Origin: Rhynchopus sp. YZ270_cl-10
Taxonomy: Eukaryota; Euglenozoa; Diplonemea; Diplonemida; Diplonemidae
DNA length: 64,000 nt
Direction of reading: 5' to 3'
NCBI GenBank assembly: GCA_964035575.1
Contig: OZ037838.1
Location: forward strand, 930,001-994,000
The stretch's first letter is position 1; each line of letters opens with the position of its first letter. Position numbers and translations under genes: made by a program. Below the pieces are notes generated by a model, which made no database searches, was not told where the DNA came from, and worked only from the letters and a program-made list of their open reading frames with translations. This document shows, one piece after another, positions 40,020-50,000 of the stretch.

Positions 40020-41420
40020 ACAGCATGCCCAAGCGAGCCGGGCAGTCCTACAAACTTCTCGTAGTCGTTGGTGGTACGCTGTGATCTGCGGTGCCTCCCA
40101 CAACACGTCCTGACCGTGCGACATGTAGTCGCACCGGTGATCACCTTTGCTGCCTTCCGGTGGAGCAAGAGGGTGGCTCGTCCTAAGCTGAGTGGAGGTT
40201 GTTCACTGAAGAGTCTGGCTGGCTCATCAGTTGGTGCATGCGTCGCCCCACCAGTTTCTCCATCACCTTCGACACACTGCCGGTAAGGGAGATCGGGCGG
40301 TACGACGAGGGTCAGTCATGTCTTTCCCTTTTTTGTGCAGTGGCATAGCGTCGTGTAGTGCAGTGTGCCCAGGATCGGTGGTGCGCGTTCACGTCCCCGC
40401 AACCACCACCTTCCCTTGTGTGTGGGCAGTTCTGAAACGTTGCCGTCGGCACGTAGTGTGTCATTTTTGTGCAGGCCTGCCGCACTTGGCCTGTGCATAT
40501 TGCAGAATCGCACACCTTCCACTTCGAAGGCGAGTCTCCGTCACGCTGCTCTCTGGAGAAGTGAAGATGTGTTTGTATGTGCGTGTGGTGCAGACGTGGA
40601 TGCCGCCTCCCGATGCCGTCGCCCCCTTCGCACGCTTTTGGATACGCATGCGTTTGTATCATACATAATGTAAACGTCGAAGCCAATGTCGCCTGTCTGG
40701 CTCGCTTTGAGTTCCTTAAGGCAGACAACGTCGTACTCTTTTTGGGCGAGCAGTAGAGTAACACACTCTTCGTGCGAGAGAGAGCAGAGCAACGTCAGGT
40801 CTTCGTCATACACAGAGACGCCGTCTTTGCCATACGAGACAACAACACTGCCACAGGAGAACAAGGTCCACGAAGCGCAGTCGACTTTGCGGACCACCTC
40901 CCCACCCGGAAGTGCAACCTTGAGAAGGCAATCCCCACAAGGCAGGTAGCAGCGTGTCTTGCACTGAGAGATGGCAGGCGCACCGTACACATAATTGTCC
41001 GCATCAATCAAATGAGAAGACAGGCTCGTAGGTTTCTGTGTCGAAGCCGCCAACATGCCCACGCCTGCTACTATAGATGCAGAGCGTTCCACAACGCGAC
41101 AGTAACCCGTTGTCTCCCGTATGCGTTACACTGTACTGAGCAGGACACTTGATGTCGGCCAAGCGAGGGCGGGCAAGCACAACCTGCACCCCTGCATCAA
41201 ACGCCGTGTCCTGCAGACGGCACGTCAGCTTCTGCTCGTGTCGTTTGTGTCAATCCGTTGATGTTGTCGGAGAGACACTTGAGGGGTTTGGGTCCGGGGT
41301 TAGGGAGCGTGGAGTGTATCCCAGTTGTGGAGGTGGCAGAGACCTCTTGAGAAGGGGTCTTTGCTGTCATCACAGTGTCTTGGTTGGTGGTGACGGTGAG
41401 CTGTGCCGTCACGCTATCTG
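40020..41420 (-). mobile_element. LINE relic with endonuclease and RT pieces
   Basis: Read on the - strand: an endonuclease start (LKCLSDNINGLTQ, about 41260-41290), then, after an inserted host-gene piece, EYDVVCLKELKAS and GDVNAHHRSW (apurinic-type endonuclease motifs). An internal deletion joins this to the start of a reverse transcriptase (PLHKKGKD, SYRPISLTGSVSKVMEKL, about 40190-40325). A further deletion leads to a post-RT motif (HRKAAKVITGATTC). Several frameshifts are visible. The motif order fits endonuclease-bearing non-LTR elements of the ingi/L1 kind. Confidence 0.75.
40768..41226 (-). pseudogene. UBL-propeller fragment inside the LINE
   Basis: About 459 bases of the array gene, from the end of the ubiquitin-like head (GTGCCGTCTGCAGGACAC side) through blades 1 to 3 to LSHEE. 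It is inserted into the LINE endonuclease region in the same orientation as that ORF. At 40768 the frame runs on from the gene into endonuclease codons. One frameshift lies near 41005. Blade 1 (LLSRCGTLCIYSSRRGHVGGF) is not identical to any array copy here. Confidence 0.85.
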
Positions 41421-41740
41421 CTGCTTCAGTTCCACCAGCTGTCGCAGAAGGTCGAGGTTCTGCCTCTGCAGCTCCTCCCTCGACTCCTCTCCCTCGGCTG
41501 CAGTGGTCGTGTTGCTGCTATTTTGTTTGTGCAATGAACGAAGCAACTTTACTTACCTACCGATCCTACTATTTCTTTTGCCCCCTTTTTTCCGGCTTGC
41601 ATTGCCGTTTCGCCTCAGGCTTGGCGCTGTCGGGTGTGGCCGGGCCCGCCCTCTTCCTGCTTCTGAATCGGTGACCAGGCTGGGCCTGGCAAGCCATCAC
41701 CGGCTTCCCTTGATGACACATGCGTCTTTGGGGACGGGTG

Positions 41741-42277
41741 TCATGATGTTAACTTAACGCACCAGGTCTTCCCAGTGCTCGGCACGGTCTGCGTTGCGCA
41801 CGCGAGGCCGCTGTTGTTAAGTGCGGCGACAAAGTCCGCGGTTGGGTGGTCTTTGGGCCCGCATGAGGAGCGACTTCTGGCAGCGCATGCGCTGCGTTCC
41901 TGGACGGGGCGTACGACAAGCCCAAAATATTTGGGTGAGGCGATCATCACCCTCCCGTGATGCAGCAATGCTGCTTCACGAGCCTTGAGGCTGTGCTCCG
42001 GCTCAGCCACACCACCCTCTCGCGTGAGGCTGTCTGCGGCCTCATCCTCAGCACGCCGTCGAAGCCCGATACGCGACGGAGGTCGGTGTCGGGGTGCACC
42101 TCCACGAGCAGTCGCATCAGCAGGCGGGTGTTCTTGCAATCGCGTGCTGCAGTCACGGAGGTATCCACGATGTGCTTTCGCAAGCCATTTGCGTGCGGTC
42201 TTCTCGGGGGTCTTCTGCCAGGCGGGGTGGTCGCTAGCGTCCTTTAACACCGCTCGCATCATCTGTGGTGTAGCCAC
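41741..42277 (-). CDS. ORF upstream of the LINE relic
   Basis: 178-codon ORF, Arg- and Ala-rich, followed on the same strand by a basic KPEAKRQCKPEKRGQKK stretch resembling a nuclear-localisation signal (about 41580-41640). Position and composition fit a LINE first ORF, but no zinc knuckle or RNA-binding motif is visible. Assignment is by context only. Confidence 0.35.
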   Translation of the reverse strand: MATPQMMRAVLKDASDHPAWQKTPEKTARKWLAKAHRGYLRDCSTRLQEHPPADATARGGAPRHRPPSRIGLRRRAEDEAADSLTREGGVAEPEHSLKAREAALLHHGRVMIASPKYFGLVVRPVQERSACAARSRSSCGPKDHPTADFVAALNNSGLACATQTVPSTGKTWCVKLTS

Positions 42278-43088
42278 CCAGGTGCATCGACCTGAGTATG
42301 TTGGAGTGGAGTGCGGAGAGCGACTGTATATATGGCGATGTAGGTGCCTGCCTGGCGCACATGATGAAGGTGCTGGTGGGGGGAGGCCCAGGAGGGGCTG
42401 CTGCCGTAGAGGGACTCCATCATCACGACAGCGACCGAGGGTCTATCCCTGGAGTTGGGGTGGGTCTGGATGGTTGTAGGCCGTCGCCTTATCCAGTATG
42501 GCGACGGCTCCTTCTCTCGGCACGTCTCCCGTGCGCAGCTGCTCTCATAGCTATACATTTCAAACATGCAAACCACATCAGGCGTTAACAACTGAGGACT
42601 GAAAGGAAATAAGCAACAAGACTCTGTCATTGTATCGCATCTAATGGCAAACAACAGTTTGCACTGTATAAACTGTGCAATGATATGCACAACATGACCT
42701 TTTACCTCCCCGGGCCCCATCTGGGACCCTCACCACCCCCCTGGTGTGTACATACCTGCCAGCACCAGCCCCCACAACCCACAAGAACCCACCAAAAGAG
42801 TCCACCTAGGGGGACTACATAGTCCCCCTAGGGGGACTCTTTGAGTCCCCCTTTAAGTCCCCCCCAAAGAGTAACTCCCCCCCGGGTAGACTCCACCGTG
42901 TATGGAGGTAGGGATGTTGTACACAAAATAAGTGGATGATACAACTTCCATTGTTATATTTTTTTTCTTTTTTCATTTTTCATTTGACGCAGATTCGTTT
43001 ATTTTTATTTTTTATTTTTGTTGGAAATTTGGTGAAAGGGTAGGGCGTATTTTTTTTTGAGCACAAGAAAAAGCAGATTTTACATCTA

Positions 43089-44490
43089 CAGTGTGACACA
43101 GAATTAATGGCCGATGAAGACATTTTATAAAAAAACGGCAAATTTTGACAAGGACATATTCAAAACACCCCCAAAACATAAAATATTTACGCCCAGGAAC
43201 ACAATAAAAGCAAAAATATAATGGTTAAGGGTAAAGTGAACACTGAGGCCACGAGGGAAGGGTTGCGCCTACAGGCAGCGTCGCTAGTCGTTGTTGGCGG
43301 TAAGAGCCATGATGAGGTGGCGGAGTTGCTGAACGTTGCGAAGAGGAGTTTGGGTAGGTGGGTGAAGGAGTACCGCGCTGGAGAGCGGAATTTTTCGGAC
43401 AAGCCAGGGAGGGGACGCAAGAGATCGGCCACCACCGACACCGTTAAGAATAGGGTGGTTAGACACATGCGGGGCAAGCGGTTTCAGTCTTGCAAGAAAG
43501 TAGCGTCGCGACTACAGATTTCGAGGGAGAGTGTCCGCAGGTGCCTGAAGGAGAAGGGGCTGAAGCCCGTTCAAACGAAGAGCAAACCAAAGCTCTCGGA
43601 AAAGAACATCACTGCCCGGATAGAGTTTGCTGAAACGCATCGAAACACCGACTGGTCAAAGGTGATGTTCACCGATGAAAAAGACTTTTGGCTTTTTTCT
43701 CGGGTGAGCAAGAAGAACGATGTTGTCTGGGTTGCAGATGGTGATGAGCCGCCCCCAACCGTTGATAAGGTCAGGGCTACGCAGAAGGTTCGTCTGGGGA
43801 GGAATCACCACCAGAGGTAAGACGAAGCTCTATTTCTATGACGGTGCTCTCAATGCAGAGAAGTACCGTACGCTCGTCTTACAGAAAGCGCTCAAAGAAA
43901 TAAAAGAACTCCTGCCTGACAGTAGCTACACGTTTCAGCAGGATGGGGCACCCTGCCACACTGCGAACGTTACTCAAGCATTCCTCTCCTCCCAACCTTT
44001 CTCGTTCCTCCCTAAAGCTGACTGGCCAGGCAACTCCCCTGATCTCAATCCTATTGAGAACCTGTGGGCCAAGCTGCAGACTGCAGTCAACGAACGGGAG
44101 CCCAAAGACGTGTCAGCACTTAAACGTGCCATCAACAAGGAATGGTCCAAGATGGACAATAGCTTCGTTGCACGTTACATCATGTCAATGCCACGACGCC
44201 TAGACGCAGTTCGCAATTCCAACGGAATGCACACAAAATACTAATGCATGCTCTATTTATTTTTGTGCACCCACTCGTTTGTACTGCTACACTGTATTTT
44301 TTTTTTTTACACATACACCCTTTTTTACCAAAAAGGGATATTTCCATGTTAATATTTTCCCCACACACACACTTTTCATACACGGCCAGTTGAAAATGCA
44401 ATGAAATGAGTCAAATTTTGCCTATTTTTTAGAATAATATAACAATTTTTACAAAATGTCGTCATCGGCCATTAATTCTGTGTCACACTG
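43089..44490 (+). mobile_element. Tc1/mariner element, DD37E type
   Basis: 1402 bases with TA on each side. The ends CAGTGTGACACAGAATTAAT are matched inversely over about 38 bases with one visible mismatch. It encodes one transposase with a single frameshift. Termini this well preserved and a single break suggest a recent arrival. Confidence 0.93.
43221..44244 (+). pseudogene. Tc1/mariner transposase, one frameshift
   Basis: Residues 1-60 hold a helix-turn-helix (KSHDEVAELLNVAKRSLGRW) and a second one follows (KKVASRLQISRESVRRCLKE). The catalytic core shows VMFTDEKDF for the first Asp, FQQDGAPCHTA for the second, and SPDLNPIENLW for the Glu. By count 37 residues separate the second Asp from the Glu, against 34 in Tc1 itself. 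Coding shifts frame by one base close to 43791, between TQKV and VWGGITTRGK. With one break in about 340 codons the copy is probably inactive but young. Confidence 0.9.
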
Positions 44491-44815
44491 TATTGGCTCG
44501 GAACAAGAGTTCGAATGGGATCAACGCTTTTTTTATGCGTAACTCGGTACACCCACTTGTTCACTATGTTCGGAAATTAGTGCAGTGAGGTTTTTTTTTT
44601 TTTTTTTTTTTTTTTGGAAAACCCCCCTTCATTTTACTAGTGTTGACACTGATGATGTGTTCCGGCTATTACCTTTGGGAGAGCACCACTTTTTGTTAAG
44701 AGCAATACCAGAACGGAAACGTCCTTCTTGTTCGCCATTGGAATAGGGTGATGCGTTCATTGTCGGGAGTGACAAAAAACCATCATCTTTTTTTTTATTT
44801 TATTTTTTTGGTGCA

Positions 44816-44866
44816 TTCATCCGGGAGCCGGTATCGTACAGTGGGTCAGTCAGAAGGTGGCTGCAT
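44816..44866 (+). repeat. S2 repeat copy
   Basis: CATCCGGGAGCCGGTATCGT with GTGGGTCAGTCAGAAGGTGG, ending GCATT then a T run. Confidence 0.6.
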
Positions 44867-45651
44867 TTTTTTTTTTTTCCCCCTTCTCCTTTTTCCCACA
44901 CTATTTTTCAAGGTTTCACTCCCCCCCCTCTTGCACCCCTATCTGTGCACGAGACACGACGGATTAATCAGGGGTACTACTAGTGTTACCTAGTCGTAAC
45001 GACTGCTAAAACTGTAGCATTTCACTGGTAGTCGTAAAGCACTACTCTCTATTTTGTCATTTGGACTGGTAGCACATATTAGTGACCCCCTTGACTAGCC
45101 CGCCATGAGGCACATTCGTCTTTTCACCCTTTCTTTGGTTGCTGTTGTATTTGTGTGTTTTTACTTCCCTCGATGATATAACAAAAACCATCGTGCTCAC
45201 ATTGAAACGCACCCCTAAGGAAAAAAAACCTCACTGTCCCTCCCCCCCGGGACCCGCCCCGACCCCCCCCCCCCCCCCACATGCCAGCGAAAGATACATG
45301 ATGACAACCGTGCCAAGCGACGGTGTCCTGTTCCCTCCCCTTTTCCCTCACAACAACCCCCCTTCCCTCTCAGTACTGCTCTCCTTTTAGCTTCGGTCGT
45401 TTGCTCCTTTATTGGGCTGCGTTTTGTTCTTCTTTTTGTGGTGGAGAAATATGTGCAAGTGACACATCCATTTTCCAAAAAAACAAATTGGGGATGGGTC
45501 CCACTCAAATAGTAACATATCCTAAATATTGGGGTAAATATCTGGGGACAAACCAGCAAAAAAAAAATAAAATAAGAAAGAGAAAAAAAAGGCAAGAACA
45601 GGTTGTGTATGTGTGTGATTGGTTGATCGGAGTAAGAAAAAAAACAGACAG

Positions 45652-45730
45652 TGGAGATTGCACAAACTGTGGCAACACAACCGAGGCAACTACACCTACT
45701 CCAACAATTTATCAAAAAAAAAAAACATGA
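45652..45730 (+). repeat. S4 repeat copy with A tail
   Basis: TGCACAAACTGTGGCAACAC, then CAATTTATC and 14 A. Matches 24389-24462. Confidence 0.6.
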
Positions 45731-47099
45731 TAGTGAGAAGATTGACTGGCAGCTCCACTTTAACACATTTCACAGATTACTCAACGACTCAAAAATGTGT
45801 TGTGGCCATCTTTTACCAAACCCCCTTTTTTTTATAGAAATGTGTGCACACAGGGAGGCGCAATATTTTTTTTTTTGAAGTTTTTTTTTTTTGTGACAAC
45901 ATAACTGCTTTTGTGGCTGTGCTCTTACAAGCCCTTTAAAACAAAGCTCGAAACAAGAACAGGGAAACTGTCCCCCACTGCCTTGAGTGGTGTGGAACCC
46001 CGCCACGTAGGCCAACAAGAAAACGTGGTCAGAGGCAGTACCAGGGTCAAGGTGTATGCACTAAACCTGCTTGCACTGTGCGCTATTCGTAAAAAAAATT
46101 CGATACCCTGAACGGAGATTTGAGTCAATAATGTTTTGACAGTATTTTGGTGTTTTTTCTGACCTTTTTTTTCTGATCGTTAAAATACATTAGAAAATAC
46201 GACAAAAATACGCAAATACATCACACATCAGGGAAGAGGGCTGCTGGACGCCCGAAGTATCCACCTCTTCCTCTCCTTTACGACGTTTGCTGTACACAGC
46301 TCTGTTCAATCTTCCCCCCCCTTTTTCTGTTTTTTTCTCTTCTTTTTTTTCCCTTTTTTTTTTTTTTTTTTTGCTATTTTTTTAATGACTTAGCAGTGCC
46401 TTGGGGTCATCTAGTCTTTTATTTTTTTCGTTTTTTTTTCCCCTTCCTTTCTTGCATCTACTATGCCAATGAAGTGCTCTCTGGGGGGTTCGATAACCCT
46501 CCCCGCGGATACAGCAGTGCCCTGCGTCCTCCGAAGAACCGGTGGGACGTTTTCGCACTTTTTCAACCCCCCATCCGCCCCCTCTTTTCTTCCTGATATA
46601 AAGAGGTTATGTGGCCTGACGAGCGGTTGAACCGCCGTTCTCTTACGGTGCGGATCACTCACGTCTGACCTTTCGCATGAGCACGACCGAGCTGCGTTTT
46701 TTTTTTTTTTTAAAAGCACGTTTCAACCACTCTTTCTGATTTCTGCTTCCATGGAGGCAAGCCCTTTTCTTTCCCGTTTTTTCGAAAAAAAAAAATATTA
46801 TTTTTCTTCCCCCTGGGGATGGATGCTATCAGAATGCAATAGAAAGAGAGAGGTTCGCGATACAAAAGAGGACACACTGCGTACGGCAAATGCCCAGAGT
46901 CACATCACATTGACCCATGGAACTGCCTGTCATCGTGTGTGTCCATGCAACCTCTCCAACCATCCCCGCAAGGGGGACTACCATGCATTCCTCCCCCCTT
47001 CCCCAAAAATATGGAATTTTGATGACAAAAACAAAGGTATTTTTTTTTGGCTGGCAACAACCACAGTCCATTTGTCCAGGAAGGTATGGTGGTGTACAC

Positions 47100-50000
47100 A
47101 TGGGGGACTATGGAGGAGTCTTCGTGCCGACGAGTGTGAGTAGTGTGCAGCTCCCATCTACACCGATACCGGGGCAGAGGGTTGGGGTGCGGCGTGTGCA
47201 GGAGACGCATGTACGGCATGGTCACGATGTGTACTCTCTAGCGACACCGGCAGTGTCGTGTGTGACGAGTGATGCAGGGCAGGAGGTGTTCACCCCGCAG
47301 GCAGGGCGTGGTGCACCTGAGCGCAGTGCGGTGGTGCAAGTGTCAGAGGCAGGCTCGTTGCTGGAAGAGAACCACCGCCTGCGGGCGTACCTGCAGGAGA
47401 CAGAGGAGACGGTCAGGGATGTGCGGCGGACGGTGCGGTTGCAGCAGCAGCAGCAACAACAACAACAACAACAGCTGCAGCAGCAGCAGATCGCACACCC
47501 CCGCCACGTGGAGGCGCGTGTGGCAGACTACGAGTCCCGTCTGTCGCGTCTGCAGAGCGCAAGCACCGCGCTCGCAGCAGCATCCGCACCACCATCACCC
47601 CAGCGCAGCCCTGCCACCGAACCAGAGGTCATCGTCAGGTATACCCCCTTTTTCAGCTGTCCTCACGAGAGGCACATTCAGTTAAGCCCACCCCTTTTAC
47701 ATGAATTGAAATCCCACCACTGCAAACCCTTTCTGCTTTACGCCCCCACTTTACTCCGTTTGTTAAAAGCCGCAATCACTCCTTCTGCGCAACTTCACAC
47801 CCCATCCATAAAGCCACACCACCAACCCTACAGACTCCGCGAACGCTGTGCAAAGCTGAACGCAGAGTGCACCCGCCTAGCCTCAGGCGGGAGTGTGCTG
47901 GAGGGCCAGCTGGACGACGCCTTGCGGGAAAGGGTACGGGAGAGGTCAACCGCAGAAGCGAGGATAGCGGAACTGGAGGCGGAGGTGGCCCGCTTGCAGG
48001 CAGACGCAGATGCAACGGCAGCTATACGACGCGAGGTGGAAAGCGAGCGGCAGCGACAGGCCGACACGAACACAGCACACAACGACGCAACCGCAGCACT
48101 GCTCACCCAGATCTCCACCTTGGAGCACACCCACCGCACAGCATCCTTGGAACACACACAGACTGTCGACACCCTCAAGGCTGAACTCTGCGAGGTCGCC
48201 AACGCACTTTCCGTATCACATCGCATCAGCGCCCAACGCAGCACACATGCAGATGATGAAGCACACCGTGCAGCAACACTACACCAAACCCTTACCGACC
48301 GTCTCACATCCACACAAAGGGAGCTGGAGGCAGCGCGCGAGGAGCTCCGTGGTAGGTCAAGCGACGCAGAGGCAGAATTAGAGCTTGTTTCATCTATGAA
48401 CAACGAGCTTGCGTCGCGTCTGGAGGATGCGGAAGGACAGCTTGCGGGGAAGCGGGAGGAAGTGGCCGCGTTGTCGAGCGCTTTGGCGGGAGGTGGGAAC
48501 AAGGCTGCGAAGGAGATTGCGGCGTTGCATGAATCGTTGAGGGAGGTGGAGATGCTGAACGCAGGGCTTGCAGAGCGGTTGGAGCACGCTGATGCGGGGA
48601 CAGCGGAGCGGACTGCGCTGCGTAAGGAGATGCACGACACTGCGCAACGCGACGCCTCTGCCAGGGCTGATGCGGAGCTGGTAGCAGCACAGCTCGGTGC
48701 CCGCCTGCGTGCCTCAGAAGAGCAACGCCTGCAGCTCACCATGGACAATGCGACCATGGCAAACAATCTTGCTGCGTTGGGCGACGCTGCGCACACAGAC
48801 GAGCTCACGACCCTCGAAGCGCAGGTGGCAGAGATGCAGGAACGTCTCGCCGCAACCACCGCAAAGGAGCACAGCCTCGCAACAGAGCGTGACACCCTCC
48901 ACACCCACGTAGGCGACCTCCAAGAGGCCAACGCAGAGCTCGAAGCCATGAACGACGAGCTCCTCACAAAGCTCGAGGCAATCACAGCAGACCGTGTCCC
49001 CGAGCCGGCCTCCCCAACAGCACCGTCCCCTGGCAACGAGACCACAGTTCTGGACGAAATGAATCGGGAGCTGTCGGCGCGCCTTGAACAGATGGAGGCT
49101 ACACATGCCAGCGAAATCGCAATATTTTCGACCAAATTGCAGGACCTACAATCTGTCAACCGCAGCCTCACACAAGAATTAGATTCAATCACGAAATACG
49201 AAGAACAGCTCCACCAGCTCCGCGAGCACGCCGACAGAACCGAAAGCAACAACGAAGACCTCATGCGCAAACTGCAAACCCTTCAAACCGAACGCGACCA
49301 GGCAGACGCAGAAACACTGAGCACAGGCAAAGCCTTAGAAGAGGCTGCCAACGCCACACTCAAACACGACAAACTCACCACTTCCCTGAAGGCGAAACTC
49401 GCACAGCTCGGCATAGAAAACCTTGAGCTCGTCAACACCGTACGCGTCCTGGAGGCTGACTGCCCCCCTCCTGGCACCGTCGAAAACCTTCGCACCGAAA
49501 ACGAACGTCTCCTCACCCAATCAACCCAAGCAGGGAAGGACAACGAGGTCATCCTGGACGAGCTCCAACGCCTCGAACAACACACCGAGGAGCTTGAGGA
49601 GGGTCTGGCTGCGGCTGAGGAGCGGGCCTCCACTGCCATCGCCGCGCATCAGAAGGACGCAGAAACACTGCAAAGTCTACGCCATGAAGTCAACACCCTC
49701 AGCGACCAGCTGGCCCTCAAAAAGGCGACTGCAGGCGAAGTAGAAAGCCTTCTGCAAACGAATGACACACTATCCACCAATCTCCAGCAGCTTGGTGCCG
49801 ATAACAAAGAGCTTCTCGAAACTATAGAATCTGTTCGTTCTGCAGAGCAGAATGCACAACAAAACATCAACAGGCTTGAGGCTGAATGCAAACAACTCTT
49901 TGAAACAACAGAGGCTGATGTGCTTGAACACCGTAGACTTGAACGGCTTATTACCGAACTTCAATCAGAGCTTCAACGAAAGAAGGATGTCGCCACAGAA

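Larger units (their letters stand above)
39342..42900. mobile_element. Composite inverted-repeat element (LINE inside)
   Basis: Ends CACGGTGGAGTCTACCCGGG and its inverse, flanked by TA. The inverted arms match over about 310 bases (42590-42900 against 39342-39905, the latter lengthened by a nested MITE at 39436-39644). Next to the ends are repeated palindromes of the GGGGGACTATAGTCCCCC type. The core carries antisense LINE relic sequence and a host-gene fragment. No transposase is seen. Confidence 0.8.
44491..47099. other. T-rich spacer with S2 and S4 repeats
   Basis: No gene seen. An S2 copy lies at 44816-44866, an S4 copy with A tail at 45652-45730, and an S1-like hairpin near 46478-46560 (GGGGGGTTCGATAACCC). 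The last part before the coiled-coil gene has a T run and AACAACCACAG acceptor-like end at 47066. Confidence 0.55.

Noticed and set aside
39342-42900. A large virus-like DNA element
   Set aside because: The interior shows only LINE pieces, a host-gene piece and repeats; no capsid, polymerase B or integrase sequence is visible.
46917-47099. Upstream start of the coiled-coil gene
   Set aside because: The added 61 residues cover a T run and an acceptor-like site and are unlike the rest of the protein.
47828-49270. 480-codon antisense ORF, Ser/Arg/Cys-rich
   Set aside because: Shadow of the Glu/Ala/Leu-rich coiled-coil gene, whose codon bias leaves the reverse strand open.
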